Assembly: GCF_008017415.1 (NCBI RefSeq) | Contig: NZ_VRSV01000002.1 | Location: forward strand, 124,001-188,000 | Origin: Microbacterium hatanonis | GTDB lineage: Bacteria; Actinomycetota; Actinomycetes; Actinomycetales; Microbacteriaceae | Reading direction: 5' to 3' | Length of the DNA: 64,000 nt | In this document: positions 8,375-17,269 of the stretch, piece after piece | Layout: each line of letters starts with the position of its first letter | Numbering within the stretch: position 1 is the first letter of the stretch | Program-made: the position numbers and the translations under genes | The notes under the pieces: generated by a model | Database searches by the model: none | What the model was told of the DNA's origin: nothing | Seen by the model: only the letters and a program-made list of their open reading frames with translations

Positions 8375-9505
8375 TTAGTTCGCTCCGGTTTCGGATGAGC
8401 CGTCGGCGTAGGCGCCCACGAGCCGCACTGCTCCTCCGTCGACACCCTTGGCGCCCTGTTCGAAGTCGCCGTCGGGGAGGGGGCTGTCGTGGATGGTGCC
8501 GACCGGCCACGTCTGGATGCCGAGGGCCGCGAGGTGGGCGGCAGCAGCATCCGCCTTCCCTGCCGAGACGACCGCGAGGAAGCCGATGCCGAGGTTCCAC
8601 GTGCCCTCGGTCTCGGTGAGGGAGAGACCGCCGAGGTCCGCCAGCACGCGGAAGACCGGCGGAGGCGACCATGACGCGCGATCGACGTCGACCCAGGTGC
8701 CGCGGGGCAGCACGCGCGCGAGATTGGCGGCGATGCCCCCGCCGGTGACGTGTGTCAGCGCGTGCACGCCGTCGCCGAGGGCGTCGACGAGCCCGAGCAG
8801 CGGGGTCGTGTAGAGGCGGGTCGGCTCGAGGAGCGCCTCGCCCCACGTCACGCCGAAGTCGGCGGCGACGTCGCCGTACTGGATGCCGCGGCCCGAGACG
8901 ATGTGGCGCACGAGCGAGTAGCCGTTGGAGTGCAGACCGCTGGAGGCGAGGGCGAGCACCACGTCGCCCGGGCGCACGCGCTCGGCGCCGAGGATGCGGT
9001 CGGCCTCGACCACGCCCGTCGCCGCTCCGGCGACGTCGTAGTCGTGGGGTCCGAGCAGGCCCGGGTGCTCCGCCGTCTCGCCGCCGACGAGCGCGGTGCC
9101 CGTCTCGGCGCAGCCGCGCGCGATGCCCGCGACGATGTCGGCGATGCGCTCGGGGAAGATCTTCCCGCACGCGATGTAGTCGGTCATGAAGAGCGGCTTG
9201 GCGCCCACCACGACGATGTCGTCGACGACCATGCCGACCAGGTCGAGGCCGATCGTGTCGTGCTTGTCGATCGCCTGCGCGATGGCGACCTTCGTGCCGA
9301 CGCCGTCGGTGCTGGATGCGAGGAGCGGTCGGCTGTAGCCGAGCAGTGCCGAGGCGTCGAACAGGCCGGCGAAACCGCCGACGCCGCCGAGCACCTCTGG
9401 GCCGTGCGTGCGGCGGACGGCGGCCTTCATGAGCTCGACCGCGCGGTCACCCGCAGCCGTGTCCACGCCGGCATCGGAGTAGGGATTGCGGGGAGCTTCG
9501 GCCAC
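8375..9505 (-). CDS. purM: Phosphoribosylformylglycinamidine cyclo-ligase (AIR synthetase)
   Basis: The 376-residue product closes the imidazole ring to form AIR using ATP. It shows the PurM N terminus (YSDAGVDTAAGDRAVELMK), GGFAGLFD, the DGVGTKV nucleotide segment and GGETAEHPG. The GTG start at 9505 is preceded by TAGGCT ending exactly 6 bases before it, so transcription probably starts at the start codon. It is first gene of the purM-purF unit. Confidence 0.97.
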   Translation of the reverse strand: MAEAPRNPYSDAGVDTAAGDRAVELMKAAVRRTHGPEVLGGVGGFAGLFDASALLGYSRPLLASSTDGVGTKVAIAQAIDKHDTIGLDLVGMVVDDIVVVGAKPLFMTDYIACGKIFPERIADIVAGIARGCAETGTALVGGETAEHPGLLGPHDYDVAGAATGVVEADRILGAERVRPGDVVLALASSGLHSNGYSLVRHIVSGRGIQYGDVAADFGVTWGEALLEPTRLYTTPLLGLVDALGDGVHALTHVTGGGIAANLARVLPRGTWVDVDRASWSPPPVFRVLADLGGLSLTETEGTWNLGIGFLAVVSAGKADAAAAHLAALGIQTWPVGTIHDSPLPDGDFEQGAKGVDGGAVRLVGAYADGSSETGAN

Positions 9506-9511
9506 GGTGAC

Positions 9512-9517
9512 AGCCTA
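9512..9517 (-). promoter_or_regulatory. -10 hexamer of purM (leaderless)
   Basis: TAGGCT on the minus strand ends 6 bases before the purM GTG. The spacing places the transcription start on the start codon; no ribosome binding site is present between them. Confidence 0.55.
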
Positions 9518-9592
9518 CCGGCGCGCTGCGGCACGGTCTGCGCCCGTGACGCCGTCCCGCGTCACGCCAGGAGGACCGCCCCCCCGTCACGT

Positions 9593-9660
9593 AGGGAGGA
9601 GATGTCACGAGAGGAGGATGCTGCGCGCCCGAGGGGCCCTCCGCCCGTGAGATCTCCTTT
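9593..9660. repeat. Intergenic palindrome family, copy A
   Basis: The left arm (9593-9617, GGAGGAGATGTCACGAG then AGGAGG) and right arm (9637-9660, CCCTCCGCCCGTGAGATC then TCCTTT) are imperfect inverted repeats. The same two-block arm recurs at about 10.6, 40.2, 44.7 and 58.6 kb. This copy lies between the DUF559 gene and purM; no gene is seen in 9506-9672. Confidence 0.6.
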
Positions 9661-9672
9661 CGCGGTGACGCC

Positions 9673-10518
9673 TCAGGCGGCGAGGTGGAGTCCTTGAGCG
9701 ACGGCGCGAGAGAGAAGATCCTGCACCGAGACCCAGTCGTCGACGACCTGCCGGTACCCGACCCGGATCACGTGGTACCCGCGCAGCGCCAACTCGGCGT
9801 CGTGCCGCACGTCGCTTTCGCGCTGGGCGCCGACATGGTGGCCGCCGTCGATCTGCAGCACCAGGCGTTCGCCGATCAGGAAGTCGACGGGGCGTCCGGC
9901 GATCCACGCCTGCGCGATGATGCGCAACCGCATCCACTTCAGCCTCGGCAGGACGAACGACTCGAGCCCCGAATCGGAGAACGGCTGGGCCGCAGCAAGG
10001 ATCTCGCGCGCCCGCGACCCGATGGGAAGACGCTGCAGCTCGAGCACGTCGACCCGTTGCGCGCGGAGCGCCGACTCCCACACCGCGAGCGCCGCCTCGA
10101 ACGGCTGGCAGACCGCGACGAGCGCGAGAACGTTCTGGATCGGATCGCTCAGCGCGTCGGCGGCTCGCGGGAGGAGGGGCCGGGCGCGATGCACGTGCGC
10201 ACCGGCGGGCACGTCGACACGGCCCGCGTTCGGCGGGGCGGCGACGTGCATCCCGGAGTGATCGAGCACCCACAGGCCGAGCCGCTCGGCCTGTGTGACG
10301 CACGTGAGGACCACCCCCGCCCGAGCCGCCACGAGGAGGGCGGGGTCGGCATCGGGCAGGGCGATCCACGACCGCCTGACCCGGATGGCGAGTCCGCGCT
10401 CGATCGCGGCGGCGATGGTGCGGTGCGGATGACCCTCGCGAACCAGACGGATGCTGCGGACGAGACCGCCTCCCGCCCGCAGAGCCATCGTCAGTCGTAC
10501 CAGATCACGTTCGCGCAT
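9673..10518 (-). CDS. DUF559 (Vsr-like PD-(D/E)XK) domain protein with AbiEi-like N-terminus
   Basis: The product has 281 residues. The C-terminal part (RPVDFLIGERLVLQIDGGHH, then a YHVIRVGYRQVVDDW strand) is the DUF559/Vsr-like nuclease fold, with Asp and the D-G-G-H-H segment as likely metal-site residues. The first about 90 residues look like the winged-helix/AbiEi-type domain usual in actinobacterial DUF559 proteins. ATG 10518 is preferred because CAGGGT lies exactly 6 bases upstream, the leaderless spacing seen elsewhere here. Palindromes flank the gene on both sides. Nuclease activity is inferred. Confidence 0.75.
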   Translation of the reverse strand: MRERDLVRLTMALRAGGGLVRSIRLVREGHPHRTIAAAIERGLAIRVRRSWIALPDADPALLVAARAGVVLTCVTQAERLGLWVLDHSGMHVAAPPNAGRVDVPAGAHVHRARPLLPRAADALSDPIQNVLALVAVCQPFEAALAVWESALRAQRVDVLELQRLPIGSRAREILAAAQPFSDSGLESFVLPRLKWMRLRIIAQAWIAGRPVDFLIGERLVLQIDGGHHVGAQRESDVRHDAELALRGYHVIRVGYRQVVDDWVSVQDLLSRAVAQGLHLAA

Positions 10519-10622
10519 CCCCCGACCCTGGCCGACGGGGCGAGGTGCGGACCCGACCCGTCGGAGGGGTGGGGACGATCCGCTGCCCGGAACCGCTGGG
10601 GAGGAGCGGGCGGTGTCGCGAA

Positions 10623-10690
10623 CGGAGGAGTTCTCACCGGGGGCTGACCCGGCGCGGCCGCAGCATCCTCCGCTCGTGAGATCTCCTCCG
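10623..10690. repeat. Intergenic palindrome family, copy B
   Basis: The left arm at 10624-10640 (GGAGGAGTTCTCACCGG) pairs with the right arm at 10664-10690 (CCTCCGCTCGTGAGATC then TCCTCC). It has the same design as copy A and lies on the 5' side of the DUF559 gene, in the divergent gap to the next gene. The rest of 10519-10734 contains only the promoter at 10723. Confidence 0.6.
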
Positions 10691-10722
10691 CCCGCGACGG
10701 GGGCGGGGCGGGCACACGGACC

Positions 10723-10728
10723 TACAAT
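10723..10728 (+). promoter_or_regulatory. -10 hexamer (leaderless) of the gene at 10735
   Basis: TACAAT, close to the TATAAT consensus, ends 6 bases before the ATG with GGCGGC between them. A leaderless mRNA is predicted. Confidence 0.6.
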
Positions 10729-10734
10729 GGCGGC

Positions 10735-11349
10735 ATGGCGGGCACCGGCGGTCCGGAGTGGACGATCCGCGAGGACGCGGGGGTCGCGGTGCTGCTCGCG
10801 CTCTACCTCCGGCAGGCCATCGGCGTCCGTTCCCCCGACGAGCTCCCCCACCTTCGCGGTGTGCCCGCCCGCACCGGCCCCGAGCGCGACGAAGAAGCCC
10901 AGGCCCGGCTCGAACGCCAGTGGCGCGAGTACTGGGCGATGACGGTGGAGCCGCAGGCCCACCCCTCACCCGTGCCGCTCGAGCTCGTCGACGACTTCGA
11001 GACCATGATCGCGCTGCCCGCCCAGGGCATGGCCGACCTCCAGGCCGCGATCGTGCCGCACGCGCGCGCCTCTCTCGCCTACGCGCGGGCGGAGAACGCG
11101 CGGTACTCGTCCGACTCGGGCGGCAGGCCCGGCGTGTCGTATCGCGCCTACGCCAGCGCGATCGCCGAGCACGAGCGACGCGTCGGCCGCCGCGCGCACT
11201 CGTTCGAGCTGAACGTCCAGGTGCTTCCGCTGACCCAGCGCGGCGTGTGGTGGATCGGCTCTCTCACCGTCGCCGTGACCGACGGGCTGCGCGGCGATGT
11301 GGTCGCGTTCGACGCGGCCATCCACCCGATCATCGCGGAGCTCGCCTGA
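10735..11349 (+). CDS. Conserved hypothetical soluble protein
   Basis: The product has 204 residues, no signal peptide and no membrane segment. I do not recognise a characterised family. The first 50 residues describe a helical region (IREDAGVAVLLALYLRQAIG) and the C-terminal half contains an Arg/Glu-rich stretch followed by strands (FELNVQVLPLTQRGVWWIGS). The start is supported by the -10 hexamer placed for leaderless transcription. Its stop abuts the stop of the next gene on the other strand. Confidence 0.75.
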   Translation: MAGTGGPEWTIREDAGVAVLLALYLRQAIGVRSPDELPHLRGVPARTGPERDEEAQARLERQWREYWAMTVEPQAHPSPVPLELVDDFETMIALPAQGMADLQAAIVPHARASLAYARAENARYSSDSGGRPGVSYRAYASAIAEHERRVGRRAHSFELNVQVLPLTQRGVWWIGSLTVAVTDGLRGDVVAFDAAIHPIIAELA

Positions 11350-11694
11350 TCAGTCGGGCAGGTGCACCCGCTCGTGATCGACGACCACCTCGCGGGTTCG
11401 TCGACCGACCGTGCGGTCGAAGATCAGCGCGACGACACCGCCGATCGCGATGCCGGCGGGCACGCAGATGAGGGCGATGAAACCGAACACCTGCATGGGT
11501 GCGTACTCGATGCCCGTGTACTGACTGGTCTCGGCGGGGCGGGAGAACGCCAACGTCAGGATCATCGCGATGACGATGCCGAGAGCGGCGCCCGCGACCA
11601 GGAAGACGCTGTACTTGGGCGCCCGGCGCACGGTGACCGTCTCGACCTCGTCGGTGACGGAGGGAGGCGGTGCGTACTCGGGCTGGGCGGCCAT
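11350..11694 (-). CDS. Small two-helix membrane protein, hypothetical
   Basis: The product has 114 residues. After a soluble N terminus (MAAQPEYAPPPSVTDEVETV) two clear membrane segments follow, VFLVAGAALGIVIAMILTLA and FIALICVPAGIAIGGVVALI, then a short basic C-terminal tail. Similar small proteins occur in Microbacteriaceae, sometimes under uncertain transporter names. No function can be assigned from the sequence. Confidence 0.75.
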   Translation of the reverse strand: MAAQPEYAPPPSVTDEVETVTVRRAPKYSVFLVAGAALGIVIAMILTLAFSRPAETSQYTGIEYAPMQVFGFIALICVPAGIAIGGVVALIFDRTVGRRTREVVVDHERVHLPD

Positions 11695-11746
11695 GACCCT
11701 ATTGTCGCACCGCCCGCCCGATACGGCGCCGGCGGTCTCTCGACAC

Positions 11747-12985
11747 CTACGGGATCGCCCTGCGCTGCCAGGGGAGCAGCTGCATGAGACCGAGCACGGC
11801 GATGATCGACAGACCCAGTGCCGCGGCCGTGCCGAGCAGCGGCACCACGAGCGGCGACATCGCGGTCGCCGCGTCGGGCACGAGCCCCCGGGGCGACGGC
11901 ACCGTCGTCAGCGCGGCCGTCGCGACGATCGGCATCGTCGGGACGGACGGCACCGCGAGGGGCGAGGCGACGGCCGGGGCCGTGCGCACCGGGTTGGAGG
12001 GCGTCGCCCCGGCGGCCTGCGCGCCGTCGCCGGAGCCGCCCGCAGGGGCGGCGATCGGGGCGGATGCGTCGTAGCTGACGGTCAGCGCGGTCGCGGGCTT
12101 GGCGGGGTCGCGCACGCCGCCGGAGGTCAGCCAGTACGCGCGCTGGCCCGTGCGGCTCTGGTAGTCGACGAAGCTCTGCGGGAACGATCCCCAGTACGCC
12201 TGGTTCTGCGCGGTGCGCGGCGCCTGACCGTCCGAGACGGCGACGCCGAGGTACTCCGGAACGACCGAGAACCCGGCGCCGCCCGAGGAATCGACGCGAC
12301 GCACTTCGGCGAGCACGATCGACTGGTCGGGGAGCTTCTCCCACTTCGTCGTGTCGTCCATCGACGTGCCCCATCCGCTGGCCGTGCCCACGAGGCGCCC
12401 GGTGCCGGAGGCGTCGATCGTGAGCACCGGATCGGTGACCGACCAGTACGTCATGCCCCCGTAGAAGACGACCGTGAACGAGCCGCTCCAGCGGAGATCC
12501 ATGCCGCCGTCGGCGCGGACGGAGCCGGTACCGCCGTCGATCACCACGTTGTTCCCCGAGGCGCTGGTCATGCTCGACGTGGTCACGGCGCGACCCTGCG
12601 GGTCGAGGCAGCGGGTGTCGAACGACGCCGGCACCCACTCGCCCGCGGCATTGGGCTTCTCGATGCGCACCGAACCGGCTCGGGCCGAGTACAGCCCGTC
12701 GCCGGCGCCCCAGACGCGGGCGCTGCCGGCGTCGCCGGCACGCCCCGCGCTCAAGAAGTTGCAGCCGCCGGCGAAGGCGCCGGCCCCCGCCTCGGTGTTC
12801 AGGCCCCACCGCAGCTGTGCGTTCGTGATCGTCGTGCCGTCGGCCGGGTTCGCCGGCACCTCGACGAACTCGGGAATGGTGACGGTGATCTCGTCGGGCG
12901 CGGCGATCGCGGGCGCGGCGGCCCCGAGGGAGAGGGCCCCCACGGCGAGGACGGCGGCGATGGCGGCCGCGAGACGGCGGGTCAT
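11747..12985 (-). CDS. Membrane-anchored HtaA-like heme-associated surface protein
   Basis: The product has 412 residues: signal peptide (cleavage near APAIAA), one HtaA-like domain (about 45-290), a Pro/Ala/Val-rich stalk and a C-terminal membrane anchor (LLGTAAALGLSIIAVLGLM). The HtaA-like domain carries GGCNFLSAGRAG, FYGGMTYW, WGSFPQSFVDYQ and two cysteines. The whole protein contains no histidine, although classical HtaA domains use Tyr and His for heme. It overlaps the upstream gene by ATGA and is last in the hmuTUV operon. Surface heme capture or relay is the likely role, inferred from context. Confidence 0.82.
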   Translation of the reverse strand: MTRRLAAAIAAVLAVGALSLGAAAPAIAAPDEITVTIPEFVEVPANPADGTTITNAQLRWGLNTEAGAGAFAGGCNFLSAGRAGDAGSARVWGAGDGLYSARAGSVRIEKPNAAGEWVPASFDTRCLDPQGRAVTTSSMTSASGNNVVIDGGTGSVRADGGMDLRWSGSFTVVFYGGMTYWSVTDPVLTIDASGTGRLVGTASGWGTSMDDTTKWEKLPDQSIVLAEVRRVDSSGGAGFSVVPEYLGVAVSDGQAPRTAQNQAYWGSFPQSFVDYQSRTGQRAYWLTSGGVRDPAKPATALTVSYDASAPIAAPAGGSGDGAQAAGATPSNPVRTAPAVASPLAVPSVPTMPIVATAALTTVPSPRGLVPDAATAMSPLVVPLLGTAAALGLSIIAVLGLMQLLPWQRRAIP

Positions 12986-14157
12986 CGGACGACCTCCATC
13001 GGAGTCGTGGACGGGACGACGGGTGCGGATGCTGCGGCCGTCGGGGCGTCGGTCGATGCCTCCGCGACCGGGACCGCGGCGGCCGCCTTCCGCGCCTTGT
13101 TGCGGCGGTGGCGACGGCGGAGCCCCGCGATCAGGCTCGTGACGATGAGGACGACGGCGAGCACGATGCTCGCCAGCAGCACGACCACCACCCACTGCGG
13201 CGTCTCGGTCGTCGCCGCCGAGACGAGGCCCGCTGCCGCAGTGCTGCCGGTGACGGTGACCTCCGCCTCGGCCACGACGCCGGACCCCGCACCGCGGAGG
13301 CTGACGAGATGGGTGCCGTCGCGCGCGTCGGACGGCACGGGGAGCGCCCCCGCGACCTCGCCGAGGGAGCCGGCGGTCAGCGGCCCGACCGCGGTGAGTC
13401 CGGAGTCGAGCGAGGCGACGATCTGCTCCCCGGGCGTGAACCCCTGGCCCGTGAAGACGATCGAGGTGCCCGCCTCGACGAACCCCGACGCGAGCCCGAC
13501 CCTCACGGAGCCTGCGGGAGCCGCGGGCGCTGCGGGCGCAGCATCCGTCCCGTCCTCGGCGGCCGCCGGCGCCGTCCCGAAACTCACCGGCGTGAACGTC
13601 TCGTTGTTGGCGTTCTTCACGCCGTGCGCGCCGATCGTGATGATGCCGCACGTGACCTGGCGGCAGTCGACCTCCGACACCCGGCCGTCGCGGTCCTGAC
13701 TCTCGAAGACGGCGCCGGGCACGACCATCGACAGGCTCCACGATCCGTCCGCGCCGAGCACGCCGTTCGCCGAGGATTCGGTCTGGCTGCCGGGGAACGC
13801 CAGGAATCGCTGATACCCGGCGTTGTCGGCCGACTCGGCATCGGGAACGTATCGGTAGTCGCTGCCGACCTCTCCTCCCTGCGAGGGGCGCCACGATCCA
13901 CCGGCCGCGTCGTCGACCCACCCGAACAGCACGTAGACGCCGCCGAAGCCCTTCGCGATCGACTGGAAGCCGGTGCCGCTGACCGTCACCTCGGTCGCGT
14001 AGTCGGCCGGCAGGAGGCTGCCGCCGTCGGGCCCGGCGACCGATACGCCCGCGGACGCCCAGGCGGGCGTCGCGCCCGCGATCGCCGAGGCCGCGATGGC
14101 CGTCGCGATCGCGAGGGCGGCGAGCGGTCGGACTCGGCGGTGGGTGCTGGCGGTCAT
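12982..14157 (-). CDS. Cell-surface protein of the heme locus with C-terminal anchor
   Basis: The product has 391 residues: signal peptide (ending near TPAWASA), an Ig/IPT-like module (VTVSGTGFQSIAKGFGGVYV), a Cys-pair region (VDCRQVTCGIITIGAHGV, then NNETFTPVSFG), a second Ig-like module (VRVGLASGFVEAGTSIVFTG), one membrane segment (VVVVLLASIVLAVVLIVTS) and a basic tail. Residues about 37-195 align by eye with the middle of the HtaA-WxL protein at 17370, including GxYVxFG and ETFTPxxF. Overlaps of 4 nt on both sides couple it to hmuV and the HtaA-like gene. Confidence 0.8.
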   Translation of the reverse strand: MTASTHRRVRPLAALAIATAIAASAIAGATPAWASAGVSVAGPDGGSLLPADYATEVTVSGTGFQSIAKGFGGVYVLFGWVDDAAGGSWRPSQGGEVGSDYRYVPDAESADNAGYQRFLAFPGSQTESSANGVLGADGSWSLSMVVPGAVFESQDRDGRVSEVDCRQVTCGIITIGAHGVKNANNETFTPVSFGTAPAAAEDGTDAAPAAPAAPAGSVRVGLASGFVEAGTSIVFTGQGFTPGEQIVASLDSGLTAVGPLTAGSLGEVAGALPVPSDARDGTHLVSLRGAGSGVVAEAEVTVTGSTAAAGLVSAATTETPQWVVVVLLASIVLAVVLIVTSLIAGLRRRHRRNKARKAAAAVPVAEASTDAPTAAASAPVVPSTTPMEVVR

Positions 14158-14960
14158 GCGATGCGCTCCTCAGAAGAGTCGGAGTGGGTGGCGGACGGGT
14201 CGGCGATCACCAGGAGCGAACCCCCGGGCCCGTCGAGGACGTGGATCGGATGCCGGTACACCCGCGTGAGCAGCTCCGGCTCGAGCACCTCGCGAGGGGC
14301 GCCCACGGCGACGAGCCGTCCGGCCTCGAGCAATGCGATGCGATCGGCGTAGGCCGCCGCCAGCGCGAGGTCGTGCAGCACCACGACCGCCGCGCCCCCG
14401 GCGGCGACACGGGCGCGGGTGCGGGACAGCACGCGATGCTGATGCCGGATGTCGAGGCTCGCGGTGGGCTCGTCGAGCAGCGCGATCCCGCATTCCTGCG
14501 CGAACGAGCGCGCGAAGGCGACCCGCGCCCGCTCGCCTCCCGAGAGCGAGGTCACCGGACGCGACGCGAACGACTCGACCTCGCCCGCGACGAGCGCGAC
14601 GCGTACCGCTTCATCGTCGCGGTCGGCCTCGGGCCGCCGACGCCACGGCGCCCGCCCCATCGCGACCACCTCGGCCGAGAGGAAGGGGAACGAGACCTCG
14701 TTGCTCTGAGTGAGCACGGACCGGCGACGGGCACGGTCTTCGACGCGGTGCGTCGCCAGGGGTCGGCCGTCGAGCCGCACCTCGCCCTCGTCGGGCGCGC
14801 GGTCGCCGGCGAGCACCGACAGGAGCGTGGATTTCCCGGCGCCGTTCGGACCCACGAGCACGAGCAGCTCGCCCGGGTGCAGGTCGAGGTCGACGCCGTC
14901 GAGCAGACGGCGCCCCCCGACCGATACGCCGACGTTCCGTGCGCTCAGCACCGCGGCCAT
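14154..14960 (-). CDS. hmuV: Heme/iron ABC transporter ATP-binding protein
   Basis: The 268-residue ATPase has Walker A GPNGAGKST, a Q-loop (TQSNEVSFPF), signature LSGGERARVAFAR, Walker B GIALLDEPTASLD and the H-loop (VVLHDLALAAAYADR). This is the HmuV/FepC pattern. It energises the FecCD permease encoded immediately upstream, which its ATG overlaps by one base (TGATG). The 3' end overlaps the surface-protein gene by ATGA. Heme rather than siderophore as substrate is inferred from the HtaA-like neighbours. Confidence 0.93.
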   Translation of the reverse strand: MAAVLSARNVGVSVGGRRLLDGVDLDLHPGELLVLVGPNGAGKSTLLSVLAGDRAPDEGEVRLDGRPLATHRVEDRARRRSVLTQSNEVSFPFLSAEVVAMGRAPWRRRPEADRDDEAVRVALVAGEVESFASRPVTSLSGGERARVAFARSFAQECGIALLDEPTASLDIRHQHRVLSRTRARVAAGGAAVVVLHDLALAAAYADRIALLEAGRLVAVGAPREVLEPELLTRVYRHPIHVLDGPGGSLLVIADPSATHSDSSEERIA

Positions 14961-16093
14961 CACCCCCACCCTCCGGAGCGTCGCCGCGTGCGCCGCAGCA
15001 GCCAGAAGAAGAAGGGGCCGCCGATGAGAGCGGTGATCATGCCGATCGGAAGCTCCGAGTTCGGCACGACCGTGCGCGCGACGAGGTCGGCGGCCACGAG
15101 CAGCACCGCGCCCCCGAGCGCACTGGCGGGCAGGAGCAGCCGATGGCCGGGGCCCAACAGCATCCGCATCAGGTGCGGCACGACCAGCCCGACGAAACCG
15201 ATGATGCCGCAGAAGGCCACCGCGGCGCCGGTGAGAAGCGCGATGACCACGATCGCGACGACGCGCAGCCGCTCCACCCGCACGCCGAGGTGCTCGGCCT
15301 GTCGCTCGCCCAGGGCGAGCAGGTCGAGATCGGGGGACAGCAGCAGGCAGACGGCGACGCCCACCGCCACCAGCGGTGCGACGATCGTGACGTCCTGCCA
15401 CCGGGTGCCGTTGAGCGACCCCAGCTGCCAGAAGACGATCTGCTCGCGCTCCTGTGTCGACCCGAGGTACGTGAAGAGGGCGATCGCCGCGCCTCCGATC
15501 GCGTTGACCGCGATACCGGTGAGGACGAGCGTGACCACCTCCGTGCGTCCGTCGGCTCGGGCCGAGGTGTACACGACGATGGTCGCGGCGAGGCCGCCGA
15601 GGAAGGCGAACAGCGGCACGGTCAGAGGCCCGGCGAACGAGAGACCGAAGACGATCACGGCCGACGCGCCGACGGCCGCGCCCGAAGAGATGCCGATCAC
15701 GCCGGGCTCGGCGAGCGGATTGCGGAACACGCCCTGCATGACGGCGCCGGCGGTCGCGAGCGAGGCACCGACGAGCACCGCCATGAACAGGCGCGGCAGG
15801 CGGACGAGCCAGAGGGTGGCCTCGCCGTTCACGTGCGTCATGGCCGCTCCGCTCGGCACCGACATCCAGCCCGCGCCGAAGGAGGAGACGAACCCGTTCC
15901 ACGCTCGGGCGAACGATCCGAGCACCTCCGCGGGAGGGATCGAGAGCTGCCCGGTGCCGGCCGAGACGACCGTCAGCACGACCAGCGCCGCGCCCATCGC
16001 GACGAAGGTCGCGATCGCGACCGCGCGGCGATCCCGACGCCTCGGGACAGCGGCGGGGGCGGCGACGGCGACCGTCTGGGTCGCGGCGCTCAC
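14960..16093 (-). CDS. hmuU: Heme/iron ABC transporter permease (FecCD family)
   Basis: The 377-residue permease has roughly nine to ten membrane segments. Family features are LPRLFMAVLVGASLATAGAV near residue 95, NPLAEPGVIGISSGAA, and the ATPase-contact region GIIGFVGLVVPHLMRMLLGP. The GTG start at 16093 overlaps the hmuT stop (GTGA); family homology begins soon after it. It is the third-to-fifth gene bridge of a fully overlapping five-gene operon under a DtxR/IdeR-like box. Confidence 0.93.
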   Translation of the reverse strand: MSAATQTVAVAAPAAVPRRRDRRAVAIATFVAMGAALVVLTVVSAGTGQLSIPPAEVLGSFARAWNGFVSSFGAGWMSVPSGAAMTHVNGEATLWLVRLPRLFMAVLVGASLATAGAVMQGVFRNPLAEPGVIGISSGAAVGASAVIVFGLSFAGPLTVPLFAFLGGLAATIVVYTSARADGRTEVVTLVLTGIAVNAIGGAAIALFTYLGSTQEREQIVFWQLGSLNGTRWQDVTIVAPLVAVGVAVCLLLSPDLDLLALGERQAEHLGVRVERLRVVAIVVIALLTGAAVAFCGIIGFVGLVVPHLMRMLLGPGHRLLLPASALGGAVLLVAADLVARTVVPNSELPIGMITALIGGPFFFWLLRRTRRRSGGWG

Positions 16094-17190
16094 CCCGCCG
16101 ACTCCGGTGCGTAGATCGCCACGGCGAGCGCGTCGAGGGTCTGCGCGGTGTTCGGGCCGAAGCTCAGGATCGTCGAGTCGGCCATGTCGACGATGCGGCG
16201 GTTGCGGCCCGCGTCGGTCTGGGCGACGGCGGGGAGGTGCTCGGCGAGCCCGTCGACGCCCCCGACCGAGGCGAGCCCATCGGTCATCATCAGGATCAGA
16301 TCGGGGTTCGCGTCGATGAGCGCCTCGTCGGTGACCGGCCGCATCCCCTGCCAGCCGATCTCGCCGGCGATGTCGATACCGCCCAGGGCGGTGATGAGGG
16401 TGTCGGCGCCGGACTCCTCGCCGAAGAGGTAGTAGACGCCCGACTGCCCCCGCACGTAGAGGAACATCATGCGCAGCCTCTGCGACGGGTCCGCCGGGGC
16501 GACGGCGGCGATCTCGGCGACCTTCGCGTCGACGGCCGCCGTGGTGCGCGCGGCGAGCGTCGCCCCCCGCTCGGATACACCGAGGGCGTCGGCGACCTGC
16601 TGGGTCAACGCGCCGACCGTGTCGATCGAACGGTGCGAGTCGACGACGACGACCGCGATGCCTGCGTCGCGCATCTGCAGGATCGTGTCCCACGGACCGA
16701 GGCTGGTGTCGGTCAGGATGACGGTCGGGGCGGCGTCGAGGATGGCCTCGGCGTTCAGCTCGTGACCGTTCGCCGTGACGAGGGGGAGATCGGATGCCTC
16801 GGGGAACGCGCTCGACACGTCGCGCCCCACGACCGAGTCGCCCAGTCCGAGCTCGAAGACGATGCGCGAGAGCGAGCCGTAGATGTCGAGGGCCAGAATG
16901 CGCGACGTGTCGGTGACGGTGACGGTCGTCCCCTGCGCGTCGACGATCGTGGCGGGCAGGGCGGCGGCGCCCTCGATGATGGGGTCGATCGCGCTGTGCG
17001 CGGCGACCGCGGTCGCCGGGCCCTGCCACGACAACGGGTCGGCGATCGGCGACACCTCCGCGAGCGGCGGCGTCGCCGGAGCCGCTTGGTCCGTGCCTGC
17101 TGTGGCGCCGGTGCACCCGGCGAGCGCCAGCGCGGCGACGAGCAGCGCGGCGGGCAGCGAGAACGTGCGACGTCTCTGCGTGATGGTCAT
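16090..17190 (-). CDS. hmuT: Heme/iron ABC transporter substrate-binding lipoprotein
   Basis: The product has 366 residues and a lipobox LALAGC with the lipidated Cys at 26. After a low-complexity linker comes a class III periplasmic-binding fold: ILALDIYGSLSRIVFELGLG, DVSSAFPEASDLPLVTANGH, AILDAAPTVILTD, YLFGEESGADTLITALGG and ANPDLILMMTDG. HmuT of corynebacteria has this organisation. It is the first gene of the operon; the upstream gap carries two DtxR/IdeR-like boxes. Confidence 0.92.
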   Translation of the reverse strand: MTITQRRRTFSLPAALLVAALALAGCTGATAGTDQAAPATPPLAEVSPIADPLSWQGPATAVAAHSAIDPIIEGAAALPATIVDAQGTTVTVTDTSRILALDIYGSLSRIVFELGLGDSVVGRDVSSAFPEASDLPLVTANGHELNAEAILDAAPTVILTDTSLGPWDTILQMRDAGIAVVVVDSHRSIDTVGALTQQVADALGVSERGATLAARTTAAVDAKVAEIAAVAPADPSQRLRMMFLYVRGQSGVYYLFGEESGADTLITALGGIDIAGEIGWQGMRPVTDEALIDANPDLILMMTDGLASVGGVDGLAEHLPAVAQTDAGRNRRIVDMADSTILSFGPNTAQTLDALAVAIYAPESAG

Positions 17191-17223
17191 GACGGCCCCC
17201 GGCGGGTCGGAAGGTGGTCGAAG

Positions 17224-17242
17224 TTAGGTCAGGCTTACTTCC
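17224..17242. promoter_or_regulatory. DtxR/IdeR-like iron box 1 (hmuT side)
   Basis: TTAGGTCAGGCTTACTTCC matches the 19-bp consensus TTAGGTTAGGCTAACCTAA at 14 positions by eye. It lies 34 bp upstream of the hmuT start, suggesting iron-dependent repression of the hmu operon. Confidence 0.65.
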
Positions 17243-17269
17243 ATCTTGCCGGAAAGAGCTCGGACATGG

